The notes under the pieces: model-generated
The model's database searches: none
The model's input: the letters and a program-made list of their open reading frames with translations, nothing else
Told to the model about the DNA's origin: nothing
Translations under genes and position numbers: made by a program
In this document: one piece after another, positions 24,999-34,382 of the stretch
Position numbering within the stretch: position 1 is the stretch's first letter
Layout: every line of letters begins with the position of its first letter
Assembly (NCBI RefSeq): GCF_020708045.1
Contig: NZ_JAJFES010000004.1
Coordinates: forward strand, 355,262-419,261
Reading direction: 5' to 3'
Source: Massilia sp. IC2-278
GTDB lineage: Bacteria; Pseudomonadota; Gammaproteobacteria; Burkholderiales; Burkholderiaceae_D
DNA: 64,000 nt

Positions 24999-26711
24999 TT
25001 ACTTGATCATCGGGAGATTCAGGCCCTGGCGCTTGGCTGTCTCGATGGCGGATTCATAGCCGGCATCGGCGTGGCGCATCACGCCCGAGCCGCTGTCGTT
25101 CACCAGCACGCGCGCCAGGCGTTTCGCCGCAGCCTCGGTGCCGTCGGCAACGATCACCACGCCCGAGTGCTGCGAGTAGCCCATGCCCACGCCGCCGCCA
25201 TGGTGCAGCGAGACCCAGGTGGCGCCGCCGGCCGTGTTCAGCATCGCGTTCAGCAGCGGCCAGTCGGACACGGCGTCGGTCCCGTCGCGCATGCTCTCGG
25301 TTTCGCGGTTCGGGCTGGCGACCGAGCCGGTGTCGAGGTGGTCGCGGCCGATGACGATCGGCGCCTTCAGTTCGCCCGTGCGCACCATCTCGTTGAACGC
25401 CAGGCCGGCCAGGTGGCGCTCGCCCAGGCCCAGCCAGCAGATGCGCGCCGGCAGACCCTGGAAGGCGATGCGCTCGCGCGCCATGTCGAGCCAGCGGTGT
25501 ACCTGCGCATGGTGCGGGAACAGCTCCTTGATCTTGGCGTCGGTTTTATAGATGTCTTCCGGGTCGCCGGACAGCGCCACCCAGCGGAAGGGACCGCGCC
25601 CTTCGCAGAACTGCGGGCGGATATAGGCCGGTACGAAGCCGGGGAAATCGAAGGCGTTCGTCAAGCCGTCGTCGAATGCCACCTGGCGGATGTTGTTGCC
25701 GTAGTCGACCGCGTAGGAACCCAGTTCCTTGAAGTCGAGGATGGCCCGCACGTGCCTGGCACAGGACGCGGCAGCAGCCGCTTTCAGGCGCGCGTGCTGC
25801 GATGGATCGCGCTGCGCCGCCTTCCACTCCTCGACCGTCCAGCCGCTCGGCAGGTAGCCGTTGATCAGGTCGTGGGCCGAGGTCTGGTCGGTCACGAGGT
25901 CCGGCACCAGACCGCCCTCTTTCGCACGCCGCACCAGTTCCGGCAGCACGTCGGCAGCGTTGCCGAGCAGGCCGATGGAGACGGCTTCGCGCTTGTCGGT
26001 ATGTTCCTTGATGAGGGCAATGGCCTCGTCGATGTCCTTGGCCTGCTTGTCGAGGTAGCGGGTGCGCAGGCGGAAGTCGATGCTGGTCTGCTGGCATTCG
26101 ACGGTCAGCGAGACGGCGCCGGCGAAGGTGGCCGCCAGCGGTTGCGCGCCGCCCATGCCGCCCAGGCCGGCGGTGAGGATCCAGCGCCCGCCCCAGTCGC
26201 CGTTGAAATGCTGGCGGCCGGCTTCGGCAAAGGTTTCGTAGGTGCCCTGCACGATGCCCTGGGTGCCGATGTAGATCCAGCTGCCGGCCGTCATCTGGCC
26301 ATACATGAACAGGCCCTTGCGGTCGAGCTCGTTGAAATGCTCCCAGTTGGCCCACTTCGGCACCAGGTTTGAATTGGCCAGCAGCACGCGCGGGGCGTTT
26401 TCGTGGGTCTGGAACACACCGACTGGTTTGCCGGACTGGATGAGCAGGGTCTGGTCGTCTTCCAGCTCGCGCAGGGAGGCGAGGATCTGGTCGTAGCACT
26501 CCCAGTTGCGCGCGGCGCGGCCGATACCGCCGTAGACCACCAGGCGCTGCGGGTCCTCGGCCACCTCGGCGTCGAGGTTGTTCTGCAGCATGCGGTAAGC
26601 GGCTTCGGTGAGCCAGCTCTTGCAGTTCAGCTCGGTGCCATGCGGGGCGCGGATGGTGCGCGTGGGGTCGAAGCGCGGATCGGTATCGGACGGGGGCGAG
26701 GCTTGGGTCAT
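24999..26711 (-). CDS. hutU: Urocanate hydratase
   Basis: The 570-residue NAD-dependent urocanase converts urocanate to imidazolone propionate, the second step. Signatures: '[19 protein letters not shown]', the Rossmann-like '[19 protein letters not shown]', and the C-terminal Gly-rich '[18 protein letters not shown]'. The ATG has AGGAG 8 bases upstream. It is the first gene of the hut operon. A HutC-type dyad lies 36 bases before the start, so histidine/urocanate induction is expected. Confidence 0.96.
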   Translation of the reverse strand: MTQASPPSDTDPRFDPTRTIRAPHGTELNCKSWLTEAAYRMLQNNLDAEVAEDPQRLVVYGGIGRAARNWECYDQILASLRELEDDQTLLIQSGKPVGVFQTHENAPRVLLANSNLVPKWANWEHFNELDRKGLFMYGQMTAGSWIYIGTQGIVQGTYETFAEAGRQHFNGDWGGRWILTAGLGGMGGAQPLAATFAGAVSLTVECQQTSIDFRLRTRYLDKQAKDIDEAIALIKEHTDKREAVSIGLLGNAADVLPELVRRAKEGGLVPDLVTDQTSAHDLINGYLPSGWTVEEWKAAQRDPSQHARLKAAAAASCARHVRAILDFKELGSYAVDYGNNIRQVAFDDGLTNAFDFPGFVPAYIRPQFCEGRGPFRWVALSGDPEDIYKTDAKIKELFPHHAQVHRWLDMARERIAFQGLPARICWLGLGERHLAGLAFNEMVRTGELKAPIVIGRDHLDTGSVASPNRETESMRDGTDAVSDWPLLNAMLNTAGGATWVSLHHGGGVGMGYSQHSGVVIVADGTEAAAKRLARVLVNDSGSGVMRHADAGYESAIETAKRQGLNLPMIK

Positions 26712-26747
26712 GGCAGCTCCTGGGTTGAGGATATGCTCAGAGTCTAG

Positions 26748-26761
26748 GTTGTCTATACAAC
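26748..26761. promoter_or_regulatory. HutC operator upstream of hutU
   Basis: GTTGTCTATACAAC is a near-perfect dyad (5-bp arms GTTGT/ACAAC) closely resembling the TTGTATATACAA-type site bound by HutC in other bacteria. It is positioned to block the hutU promoter; urocanate should release the repressor. Confidence 0.7.
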
Positions 26762-26798
26762 AGCGTCAATCCGTTTAATTTATATTTCCTGGAACAGT

Positions 26799-26969
26799 GA
26801 CCGTACGGTGGGCACTCCGTGCCCACGCGGTTACGTGCTGATCCGTAGTCCGCTGCTTCAAAAACATCGCTCGATACGTATGCGATAAACGTCACGCCAA
26901 CAATATGCCGTTTGAAACGCCAACAATGATCATCGTTCCGCGTGGGCACGGAGTGCCCACCGTACGGTC
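26799..26969. repeat. REPIN-like element: 32-bp perfect inverted repeat
   Basis: The arm at 26799-26830 is repeated as an exact reverse complement at 26938-26969. Each arm holds its own palindromes, CCGTACGG and GTGGGCAC-N3-GTGCCCAC. The 107-base centre shows no gene. A second element with nearly the same arms is at 34167-34313. The rest of the hutU-amidohydrolase gap holds only the HutC site. Confidence 0.75.
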
Positions 26970-27014
26970 CCGGCCACCGAGTCCCGCCCGGCCGCCGAGT
27001 CCCGTCCTGTACCG

Positions 27015-28679
27015 TTATTTTTGGTACACCTGCTTCCCACCCACCCAGGTCTGCAGCACGCCGGTCTTGTAGATATCGTAGGTCGGCATCTTGAACAAAT
27101 CCTGGTCCACTACGATGAAGTCGGCCCACTTGCCCGGCTCCAGCGAGCCTAAGCTGTTTTCCGCGTGCCCCGCATAGGCTGCGTCAAGCGTGAAGCAGCG
27201 GAAGGCTTCCTTCAGCGACATCGCCTGGTTCGGATACCAACCGGCAATTGGCTGGCCCGACGCATCCTGGCGCGTCACCGCGGCGTGGATGCCGAAGAAG
27301 GGATTCGGCGATTCCACCGGGAAGTCCGACCCGCAGGCGATGCGCGAACCCTGGTGCAGGAAGCTGCGCCACGCATACGCACCCTTGATGCGCTCATGTC
27401 CGACGCGGGTCTCGGCCATGTTCTTGTCCGAAGTGGCATGGGTCGGCTGCATCGACGGAATGATGCCGAGCGTCTTGAAGCGCACGATGTCGGCTTGCGT
27501 CACGACCTGGGCGTGCTCGATGCGGTGGCGCTGGGCCGCGCTCTTGGTCGCCGCCAGTTCCTTCTGGTAGATGTCGAGGATCTGGTGGTTGCCGGCGTCG
27601 CCGATGGCGTGCACGTTCACCTGGTAGCCGCGCGCCATCGCCTTTTTCATCATGGCATCCATCTGCGCGGTTTTGTAGAACAGCAGGCCGTGCGAATGCG
27701 GCTCATCGCTGTAGGGCTTGATGAGCGCGGCGCCGCGGCTGCCCAGGGCGCCGTCGGAATACAGCTTCACCGCACGCAGCGCGTACATGTCGTTGCCGTA
27801 GGTTTTCAGCGGGCCATTCTTGGCCAGTGCGTCGAAGTCGCCTTCGGTGCCGCCGATCATGCCGTAGATGCGCGCGGTCAGTTTTCCTTGGTCGGCATAA
27901 GCGCGATACAAACGGTCTTCCGCCACGCCCAGGCCGGCATCGTGGGTGCTGGTCACGCCTACCTTCGCCAGCGCGCCGAGCGCACGATCCAGCACGACGC
28001 GGCCTTCGGCCTCGGTCTGCGGCGGCAGCACTTTCACGACCAGTTCCTGTGCCGCGTCGACCAGCACGCCGGTGGCTTTACCGTTCGCATCGCGCACGAT
28101 CTTGCCGCCGGCCGGGTCCGGGGTCTTATCCGTGATGCCGGCCGCCGCCAGCGCACGGCTGTTGGCCCAGCCGGCGTGGCCGTCGACGCGCTCGAACCAG
28201 ACCGGGCGGTCGCTCACGACCGTGTCCACATCCGCGGCGGTCGGGAAGCGGCCCAGCTTCCAGTTTTCCTGGTTCCAGCCGCGCCCGCGCAGCCAGCCCT
28301 GGCCGGCGTTTGCGCGGCTGTAGTCGCCGATGGCCTTCAGCGCGCCTTCCAGCGAGGTGGTTTGCGAGAGGTCGAGCTGGGTCAGCATCTGGCCCAGGCC
28401 GAACACGTGGCCGTGGGCGTCGATCAGGCCCGGCAGCAGGGTCTTGCCGCCCATGTCGACGCGGCGCGCGCCCGGCGCCTTGGCGCTGACGTCGGCGGCG
28501 CTGCCGACGGCCAGGATCTTGCCCTGGGCATCGAATGCGAGCGCCGAGAACTGCACCAGTTCACCCTTGCTGTCGAGCGTGTATCCGTTGGCGTTCTCGA
28601 TCACTGTCTGCGCCTGTACCGACATGGCGGCGACTGCGGCAAACACGAACATGGAACACTGCTTCAGGGTGGGGCGCAT
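27015..28679 (-). CDS. Periplasmic amidohydrolase (YtcJ-like, amidohydrolase 3 family)
   Basis: The 554-residue protein has a signal peptide (MRPTLKQCSMFVFAAVAAMSVQAQ-T) and an amidohydrolase_3 domain: HxH in 'GLIDAHGHVFGLG', later His ligands in 'QVNVHAIGDAGNHQILD' and 'HRIEHAQVV', and a C-terminal Asp in 'ACGSDFPVESPNPFFGI'. It hydrolyses an unknown amide or carbamate substrate outside the cytoplasm. It lies downstream of hutU on the same strand but in front of it in position, separated by a repeat element, so it is not part of the hut operon. It is divergent from the metallo-beta-lactamase gene. Its C-terminal 'ADFIVVDQDLFKMP' matches the family. Confidence 0.88.
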   Translation of the reverse strand: MRPTLKQCSMFVFAAVAAMSVQAQTVIENANGYTLDSKGELVQFSALAFDAQGKILAVGSAADVSAKAPGARRVDMGGKTLLPGLIDAHGHVFGLGQMLTQLDLSQTTSLEGALKAIGDYSRANAGQGWLRGRGWNQENWKLGRFPTAADVDTVVSDRPVWFERVDGHAGWANSRALAAAGITDKTPDPAGGKIVRDANGKATGVLVDAAQELVVKVLPPQTEAEGRVVLDRALGALAKVGVTSTHDAGLGVAEDRLYRAYADQGKLTARIYGMIGGTEGDFDALAKNGPLKTYGNDMYALRAVKLYSDGALGSRGAALIKPYSDEPHSHGLLFYKTAQMDAMMKKAMARGYQVNVHAIGDAGNHQILDIYQKELAATKSAAQRHRIEHAQVVTQADIVRFKTLGIIPSMQPTHATSDKNMAETRVGHERIKGAYAWRSFLHQGSRIACGSDFPVESPNPFFGIHAAVTRQDASGQPIAGWYPNQAMSLKEAFRCFTLDAAYAGHAENSLGSLEPGKWADFIVVDQDLFKMPTYDIYKTGVLQTWVGGKQVYQK

Positions 28680-28812
28680 GGATTCTCCGTTTTATTTAAT
28701 AAATGCAAAACATGAGTGTAGCGAAGTCCCTGCCGCTTTGACACTGCCGTCAGCCGCCATCCGCCACTATTTCGTTATCATTCGCTAAACCGACTCGATC
28801 CCTCCCGCCGAC

Positions 28813-29679
28813 ATGCCTTTCAAACGCCTCGCCCTCAGCCTTTCCCTGATATGTACATGCATCCACGGCGTGCACGCCGCCGACTGGGACGCACCGCAGG
28901 ACCCCTTCCCGATCTACGGCGGCAGTTACTATGTCGGCCCCCAGGGCGTGGCCTCGGTGCTGATCACCTCGTCCAAGGGGCACATCCTGATCGACGGCGG
29001 CACGCCGAAGTCGGCGGCCACCATCATCGAGCACATACGCAGGCTCGGCTTCAAGCCGGAAGAGATCAAGTACATCCTGGTGTCGCACGAGCACTTCGAC
29101 CATGCCGGCGGCCTGGCCCAGCTGCAGCGCGTGAGCGGCGCCACGGTACTGACCAGCGCCGCCGCCAAGCCCGTGCTGGAAAGCGGCAAGCCGAACCGGG
29201 GCGACCCGCAGTTCGGCGCGCTGCCCGACATCGAACCGGTGGAAAACGTGCAGGCGGTGCGCGACGGCGACGTCGTGACCGTCGGGCCGCTGGCGGTGAA
29301 AGCCAACTACACCCCGGGCCACACCCAGGGCGGCATCACCTGGACCTGGACGGCGATCGAGCCGGCCGGCGCCATGAACATGGTGTACGCCGACAGCCTG
29401 AACGCCTTTGGCCTGAACGGTTTCCGCTACAGCGGCAATCCGCACTATCCGACTGCGAAAGCCGACATCGAGCGCTCGATCGCGCGCGTGGCCGCCCTGC
29501 CCTGCGACATCCTGGTGTCGGCCCACCCGGAAGCCAGCGGCCTGTTCGAGCGCCATGCGCGCCAGGCCAACGAAGGCAGCACCGCCTTCATCGACCGCGA
29601 GGCCTGCCGCCGCTATGCCGACGCTGGCCGCCAGCGCCTGGAGAAAACGCTGACGCAGGAAGCGGCAGCGCGCAAATAA
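28813..29679 (+). CDS. Subclass B3 metallo-beta-lactamase
   Basis: The 288-residue exported enzyme has a signal peptide (cleavage near HAA-DW at 23) and the MBL fold. Zinc ligands match the B3 pattern: H92-E-H94-F-D96-H97 ('VSHEHFDHAGG'), H170 in 'YTPGHTQGGITWTW', and H238 in 'SAHPE'. The second site therefore carries Asp and two His, as in B3 enzymes, with no substitution of the kind seen in atypical members. B3 enzymes hydrolyse penicillins, cephalosporins and carbapenems in the periplasm; environmental relatives are known in this bacterial order. It is divergent from the amidohydrolase and no AmpR-type regulator adjoins it, so expression is probably constitutive or weak. Confidence 0.88.
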   Translation: MPFKRLALSLSLICTCIHGVHAADWDAPQDPFPIYGGSYYVGPQGVASVLITSSKGHILIDGGTPKSAATIIEHIRRLGFKPEEIKYILVSHEHFDHAGGLAQLQRVSGATVLTSAAAKPVLESGKPNRGDPQFGALPDIEPVENVQAVRDGDVVTVGPLAVKANYTPGHTQGGITWTWTAIEPAGAMNMVYADSLNAFGLNGFRYSGNPHYPTAKADIERSIARVAALPCDILVSAHPEASGLFERHARQANEGSTAFIDREACRRYADAGRQRLEKTLTQEAAARK

Positions 29680-29689
29680 GCAGCAACAA

Positions 29690-30763
29690 CTAAGCGTCAT
29701 TCTTTTCCCTGTCGATCAGCGCCCGCTTGCGCGCGATGCCCCAGCGGTAGCCCGACAAGCCGCCATCGTTGCGCACCACCCGGTGGCAGGGAATCGCCAC
29801 CGCCACCGGATTGGCCGCGCAGGCGCCGGCCACCGCGCGCACCGCATTCGGCGACCCGATACGCTCTGCCAGCTCGGTATAACTCACCGTCACCCCGGCC
29901 GGAATCGCGCGCAAGGCCTCCCACACGCGCTGCTGGAAGGCGGTGCCGCGCACATCCAGCGGCAAGTCCAGGCCCAGGCGCGGCGCTTCCACGAAACCCA
30001 CCACCAGCGCCACCGTGCGCTCGAAACCGGCATCGGCGCCGACCAGCCGCGCCTTCGGAAAGCGGTCCTGCAGGTCGTGCACCAGGGCCTCGGGATCGTC
30101 GCCCATCAGGATCGCGCAGATGCCACGGCCGGTGCTGGCGACCAGGATCGCGCCGAGCGAACAGGCGGCCACCGCGAAGCGGATCTCCTCGCCCGCGCCG
30201 CCGCTGCGAAAGCGCGCCGGCGCCATGCCCAGCATCGCATCGGCCCCCGCATAAAAGCGCGAGCTCGATTGGAAGCCGGCCGCATACAGGGCATCGGTCA
30301 CCGGGGCACCCTGCGCCAGCCCTGCGCGCACGCGCGCTGCCCGCACCGCACCGGCATAGGCTTTCGGCGTCACCCCGGCCTGCGCCTTGAACACGCGGTG
30401 GAAGTGGAAGCGGCTCATGCCGGCGCTGCCTGCGAGCGCGTCCAGGCTGGGTTCTTCCTCGCTCGCTTCGATCAGGCGGCAGGCGGCGGCCACCAGCTGC
30501 GCCTGGCGCTCGGCCAGCGGCGGCAGGTCGGGCCGGCAGCGCAGGCAGGGCCGGAAGCCCGCGCTTTCCGCTTCCGCGCAACTGGCGTGGAAGGCGACGT
30601 TCTCGCGCCGCGCCGGCCGTGCGCCGCAGGAAGGCCGGCAATACACGCCGGTGGTGCGCACCGAGTAATAGAAGGCACCGTCGGCGGCGCGCTCGCGGCG
30701 CTGCACGGCGTCCCAGCGCGCTGCGTCGCTGGCGTAATCGTAGAGAATGGTATCGGTCTTCAT
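29690..30763 (-). CDS. ada: Bifunctional AdaA-like regulator / O6-methylguanine-DNA methyltransferase
   Basis: The 357-residue Ada has three parts: an N-terminal zinc domain that takes methyl groups from phosphotriesters (Cys42, Cys46, Cys73, Cys76), an AraC-type helix-turn-helix ('RFHFHRVFKAQAGVTPKAYAGAVRAARV'), and a C-terminal methyltransferase with acceptor Cys326 in 'AIPCHRVVRNDGGLSGYRWG'. It repairs alkylated bases and activates its own gene once methylated. The ATG at 30763 has AGGAG 8 bases upstream; an upstream start adds a non-conserved leader. It stands convergent with the lactamase gene (10 bases apart) and divergent from hutC. All catalytic cysteines are kept. Confidence 0.92.
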   Translation of the reverse strand: MKTDTILYDYASDAARWDAVQRRERAADGAFYYSVRTTGVYCRPSCGARPARRENVAFHASCAEAESAGFRPCLRCRPDLPPLAERQAQLVAAACRLIEASEEEPSLDALAGSAGMSRFHFHRVFKAQAGVTPKAYAGAVRAARVRAGLAQGAPVTDALYAAGFQSSSRFYAGADAMLGMAPARFRSGGAGEEIRFAVAACSLGAILVASTGRGICAILMGDDPEALVHDLQDRFPKARLVGADAGFERTVALVVGFVEAPRLGLDLPLDVRGTAFQQRVWEALRAIPAGVTVSYTELAERIGSPNAVRAVAGACAANPVAVAIPCHRVVRNDGGLSGYRWGIARKRALIDREKNDA

Positions 30764-30848
30764 GGCGGCTCCTGGCGGGATTATTCGCCCTATCGTGGCA
30801 CCTGCTCCACACGCGCGCACTCCAGCTCTTGCTTTCGAATTGCGATGC

Positions 30849-30854
30849 TAGAAT
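30849..30854 (+). promoter_or_regulatory. -10 element before hutC
   Basis: TGCTAGAAT is an extended -10-like element. If used, transcription would begin near 30860, which excludes the in-frame ATG at 30845 and favours the TTG at 30899 as the hutC start. Confidence 0.4.
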
Positions 30855-30898
30855 CGCGGCTGTCTGCAGCCATCATTATCGCCCCACCGGAGAGCAGT

Positions 30899-31618
30899 TT
30901 GAACGAACAGAGCGCGCAAGCGAGTACCCCTATCTTCCAGCGTATCAAGGATTACCTTGTCGGCGAGATCGCGTCCGGCCGCTGGAAAGAAGGCGACCTC
31001 GTGCCCTCGGAGCAGGCGCTGGTGCGCCAGTTCGGGGTCTCGCGCATGACGGTCAACCGCGCCGTGCGCGAACTCACCGCCGAGCAGGTGCTGACCCGGC
31101 GCCAGGGCTCGGGCACCTACGTGGCGCCGCAAAAATACCAGGCCACCCTGGTCGAGATCCGGAATATCGCCGACGAAGTGCGCGCGCGCGGCCACCGCCA
31201 CCGCAGCAGCCTGCATCTCCTGGCGTCGGCCCCTGCGAGCGAGGCACTGGCGCTGCAATTCGGCCTGGCGCCGGACGCGCCCCTGTACCACTCGCTGATC
31301 GTCCACTTCGAGAACGAGGTGCCGATCCAGCTCGAAGACCGCTGGGTGAACCCGGCCTGCGCGCCGGACTACCTGGCCCAGGACTTCAATGCCATCACGC
31401 CCAACGAGCACCTGATGGCGGTGGCCCCGCTGCAGGGCGCTACCTGGGCCATCGAATCGCTGGGCGCGCCGCGCGACGTGGCCGAGCTGCTGGCCATCGA
31501 GGCGAAAAGCCCGTGCCTGGTGCTCAAGCGCAAGACCACCTCGGGCGGGCGCGTGGCGTCCAGCGTCACGATGTGGCATCCCGGAAATTTGTACCAGTTC
31601 ACGGGCAGCGTGGGCTGA
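30899..31618 (+). CDS. hutC: Histidine utilisation repressor HutC (GntR family)
   Basis: The 239-residue regulator has a GntR winged helix at residues 10-75 ('PIFQRIKDYLVGEIASGRWKEGDLVPSE', 'FGVSRMTVNRAVRELTAEQVL') and a UTRA ligand domain after it ('PIQLEDRWVNPACAPDYLAQDF', 'CLVLKRKTTSGGRV'), the HutC pattern that senses urocanate. A TTG start is preferred: GGAG lies 7 bases upstream and the family begins at about this point. An ATG at 30845 would add 18 odd residues and overlaps a -10-like site. It is about 4 kb from, and on the other strand to, the hut operon, with three unrelated genes between. Confidence 0.9.
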   Translation: MNEQSAQASTPIFQRIKDYLVGEIASGRWKEGDLVPSEQALVRQFGVSRMTVNRAVRELTAEQVLTRRQGSGTYVAPQKYQATLVEIRNIADEVRARGHRHRSSLHLLASAPASEALALQFGLAPDAPLYHSLIVHFENEVPIQLEDRWVNPACAPDYLAQDFNAITPNEHLMAVAPLQGATWAIESLGAPRDVAELLAIEAKSPCLVLKRKTTSGGRVASSVTMWHPGNLYQFTGSVG

Positions 31619-31717
31619 ACGCGACGCCTGGACGGATTTTTTCGGCCGGCATGTTCCATGCATGCCGCTTCTCGACCATAATTCCTTTCCAGTCAAAATT
31701 CTTCCGGAACCAGTCGT

Positions 31718-32116
31718 ATGAACGGTCACATCGTAGCCAGCCCAGTCCAGCCGCCGCGCGTGCTGGTGCTCGACGACGACCGTTTCATGCTGGACGTGCT
31801 CACCGACATGCTGGAACAGGTGGGCGTGCGCGAAGTGTTTGCCGAGGCCAGTACCCGCCGCGCCCTGTCCACGCTGGAAGAACGCAATCCCGACACCCTG
31901 ATCTGCGACCTGGCCCTGCCCGACATGGACGGCATCGAGTTCCTGCAGGCCGCCGCCGCGCGCGGTTTCAATGGCCGCGTCATCCTGCTCTCGGGCATGG
32001 ATGCCGGGGTGCGCGACGCCGCCGGCGAGCTGGCGCGGGTGCTCGGCCTGCGCGTCGCCGGCACCTTCCGCAAGCCTATCGGACTGGAGCAATTGCGCTC
32101 GGCCGTGACAAGTTAA
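31718..32116 (+). CDS. Stand-alone response-regulator receiver
   Basis: The 132-residue CheY-like protein has only a receiver domain: acidic pocket 'LVLDDDRFML' (D19-D21), phosphoryl-acceptor D64 in 'LICDLALPDMDG', Ser in 'ILLSGMD', and Lys in 'TFRKP'. It can carry phosphate between a kinase and another protein but has no output of its own. No kinase is beside it; candidates in the window are the MHYT kinase at 39.3 kb and the sensor at 54.5 kb. Two genes before is hutC, and a 200-base gap separates it from trxA. Confidence 0.88.
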   Translation: MNGHIVASPVQPPRVLVLDDDRFMLDVLTDMLEQVGVREVFAEASTRRALSTLEERNPDTLICDLALPDMDGIEFLQAAAARGFNGRVILLSGMDAGVRDAAGELARVLGLRVAGTFRKPIGLEQLRSAVTS

Positions 32117-32320
32117 GTTTTATACAAACGCCTGAACACTTTTCAGGAAAATGCGGTATTATTCCGCCTAAATCCCCCGCCTGACGTCCTCTTGACGCCC
32201 TTCCAATATTGAGTTTGCACACATTGTCTCCACCATTGTGTTGCAACCCAGTTTTTAAAAAATCGGAAGCCGGACGAGCTCTTTCAGTCTCCAGGCGTAC
32301 ATTGATCCTTTGAGGAAAAC

Positions 32321-32647
32321 ATGAGCGAAAACATTAAACACATCAGCGATGCTTCTTTCGAAACCGACGTGCTCAAGTCCGAGCGTCCGGTCCTGGTCGA
32401 TTTCTGGGCCGAGTGGTGCGGTCCGTGCAAGATGATCGCCCCGATCCTCGAAGAAGTCGCGAAAGAATACGGCGACAAGATCACGATCGCGAAGATGGAC
32501 GTCGACGCCAACCAGGCCGTGCCGGCCCAGTTCGGCATCCGTGGCATCCCGACCCTGATCCTGTTCAAGGACGGCGCCCCGGCCGCACAGAAAGTCGGCG
32601 CCATGGCCAAGGGCCAGCTGACGGCTTTCATCGACAGCAACATCTGA
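32321..32647 (+). CDS. trxA: Thioredoxin 1
   Basis: The 108-residue cytoplasmic thioredoxin has the active site W32-C33-G34-P35-C36 in '[14 protein letters not shown]' and the cis-Pro in '[12 protein letters not shown]'. It reduces protein disulfides and supplies ribonucleotide reductase and others. The ATG follows TTGAGGAAA, a good ribosome site. It is followed by rho, the conserved trxA-rho order of proteobacteria. Confidence 0.97.
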   Translation: MSENIKHISDASFETDVLKSERPVLVDFWAEWCGPCKMIAPILEEVAKEYGDKITIAKMDVDANQAVPAQFGIRGIPTLILFKDGAPAAQKVGAMAKGQLTAFIDSNI

Positions 32648-32688
32648 TCGAGCGCTTACTCAAGGTTTCATCGAGCGTCTTGTTGAGC

Positions 32689-32714
32689 GGCGGCAGCGCG
32701 CCCGCACTGCCGCC
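32689..32714. other. Stable hairpin between trxA and rho
   Basis: GGCGGCAG and CTGCCGCC pair perfectly across a 10-base loop. No T-run follows. It could stabilise trxA mRNA or be a weak terminator; rho is autoregulated by its own leader in other bacteria. Confidence 0.4.
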
Positions 32715-32818
32715 ATTAATCTGGATGGGTAGCCCGCCGATTCCGGCCGCAACCCCTGACTAACCCACGCAGTCCCCTCCCCTACCTTTACTTTCCCGTC
32801 ACGGGACACCCACATAAC

Positions 32819-34081
32819 ATGCACTTATCTGAACTGAAGGCAATGCACGTCTCCGCCCTTCTGGAGATGGCAATCAGCCTCGACATCGACAACGCAGCGC
32901 GCCTGCGCAAACAAGAACTGATGTTCGCCATCCTGAAGAAGCGCGCCAAGCAGGGCGAGCAGATCTTCGGCGACGGCGCACTCGAAGTCCTGCCCGACGG
33001 CTTCGGCTTCCTGCGTTCGCCCGATGCGAGCTACATGGCCTCGACCGACGACATCTACATCTCGCCGTCGCAGATCCGCCGCTTCAACCTGCATACGGGT
33101 GACTCGATCGAAGGCGAAGTGCGCACCCCGAAAGACGGCGAGCGCTATTTCGCACTGGTAAAGGTGGACAAGGTCAACGGCGAATCGCCGGAAGCCTCGA
33201 AGCACCGCATCCTGTTTGAAAACCTGACGCCGCTGCACCCGAACGAGCCGCTGCGCCTCGAGCGCGACATGAACGGCGCAGAGAACATCACCGGCCGCAT
33301 CGTCGACCTGATCTCGCCGATCGGCAAGGGCCAGCGCGGCCTGCTGGTGGCGTCGCCGAAGTCCGGCAAGTCGGTCATGCTGCAGCACATCGCGCACGCG
33401 ATCACCGCGAACCACCCGGACGTGACCCTGATCGTCCTGCTGATCGACGAACGTCCTGAGGAAGTGACGGAAATGCAGCGCTCGGTGCGCGGCGAAGTCG
33501 TCGCCTCGACTTTCGACGAACCGGCCACCCGCCACGTGCAGGTTGCCGAGATGGTGCTGGAAAAAGCCAAGCGCCTGGTCGAAATGAAGAAGGACGTCGT
33601 GATCCTGCTGGACTCGATCACCCGCCTGGCGCGCGCCTACAACACCGTGATCCCGGCATCGGGCAAGGTCCTGACCGGCGGTGTCGACGCGAATGCGCTG
33701 CAGCGTCCGAAGCGTTTCTTCGGCGCCGCACGTAACGTCGAGGAAGGCGGCTCGCTGACCATCGTCGCGACCGCCCTGATCGAAACCGGCTCGCGCATGG
33801 ACGACGTGATCTACGAGGAATTCAAGGGCACCGGCAACATGGAAGTCCACCTCGAGCGCCGCCTGGCCGAGAAGCGTGTGTATCCGGCAATCAACCTGAA
33901 CAAGTCGGGCACCCGCCGCGAGGAACTGCTGATCAAGCCGGACCAGCTGCAGAAGATCTGGATCCTGCGCAAGCTGCTGTACTCGATGGACGAGATCGAG
34001 GCGATGGAGTTCATCCTCGACAAGATGCGTGCGACGAAGACCAATGTGGAATTCTTCGACATGATGCGCCGCGGCGGTTAA
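32819..34081 (+). CDS. rho: Transcription termination factor Rho
   Basis: The 420-residue hexameric RNA helicase ends transcription at untranslated RNA. N-terminal RNA-binding domain (residues 1-120, '[18 protein letters not shown]'), and the ATPase with Walker A '[11 protein letters not shown]' and Walker B region '[16 protein letters not shown]', then the R-loop '[20 protein letters not shown]'. The Walker A has PKSGKS where enterobacteria have PKAGKT, which is common in Betaproteobacteria. Length is normal. A perfect GC hairpin with T6 ends the transcript. Confidence 0.97.
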   Translation: MHLSELKAMHVSALLEMAISLDIDNAARLRKQELMFAILKKRAKQGEQIFGDGALEVLPDGFGFLRSPDASYMASTDDIYISPSQIRRFNLHTGDSIEGEVRTPKDGERYFALVKVDKVNGESPEASKHRILFENLTPLHPNEPLRLERDMNGAENITGRIVDLISPIGKGQRGLLVASPKSGKSVMLQHIAHAITANHPDVTLIVLLIDERPEEVTEMQRSVRGEVVASTFDEPATRHVQVAEMVLEKAKRLVEMKKDVVILLDSITRLARAYNTVIPASGKVLTGGVDANALQRPKRFFGAARNVEEGGSLTIVATALIETGSRMDDVIYEEFKGTGNMEVHLERRLAEKRVYPAINLNKSGTRREELLIKPDQLQKIWILRKLLYSMDEIEAMEFILDKMRATKTNVEFFDMMRRGG

Positions 34082-34101
34082 TTCCAGCCAAAAGCATCAC
34101 G

Positions 34102-34126
34102 AAAGGCGGCTTCGGCCGCCTTTTTT
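34102..34126 (+). terminator. Terminator of rho
   Basis: AAGGCGGC-TTCG-GCCGCCTT with a TTCG loop followed by a T-run directly after the rho stop; a textbook intrinsic terminator. Confidence 0.9.
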
Positions 34127-34166
34127 ATTCATGCGTATCGATAACGTATCCGTTATCGCGAACGCA

Positions 34167-34313
34167 ACCGTACGGTGGGCACCCCGTGCCCACGCGGAAG
34201 CACGCACCGTGGCTGCTCATTTCGACGCGCATCATATGATCATCCGCCAACGCTTGCTCAAGCGTCGCGTTAGCTCCACGTTCCGCGTGGGCACGGAGTG
34301 CCCACCGTACGGT
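34167..34313. repeat. REPIN-like element: 31-bp inverted repeat (copy 2)
   Basis: Arms at 34167-34197 and 34283-34313 are reverse complements with a single mismatch (30 of 31). They match the arms at 26799-26969 almost base for base, whereas the 85-base centre is largely different in length and sequence, though both right arms are preceded by GTTCCG or CGTTCCG. It lies between rho and rpmE2. Confidence 0.75.
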
Positions 34314-34353
34314 CACCCGATCGGCCACACATCCGCCGCCATTCCGGGAACGG

Positions 34354-34382
34354 TTGCCTCAACCGCCGGAGCGTTCTATAAT
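34354..34382 (+). promoter_or_regulatory. Sigma-70 promoter for rpmE2
   Basis: TTGCCT (34354-34359) and the consensus TATAAT (34377-34382) are separated by exactly 17 bases, about 100 bases before the rpmE2 start. The leader is long, so post-transcriptional control is possible. Confidence 0.75.

Noticed and set aside
23616..26372. A plus-strand open frame of 918 codons opposite hutH and hutU
   Set aside because: Same reason: antisense to two well-conserved enzymes, low-complexity composition, no ribosome site or domain.
30845..30899. ATG at 30845 as hutC start
   Set aside because: It would add 18 non-conserved residues, and a -10-like TAGAAT lies on it; the TTG at 30899 has a ribosome site and the family length.
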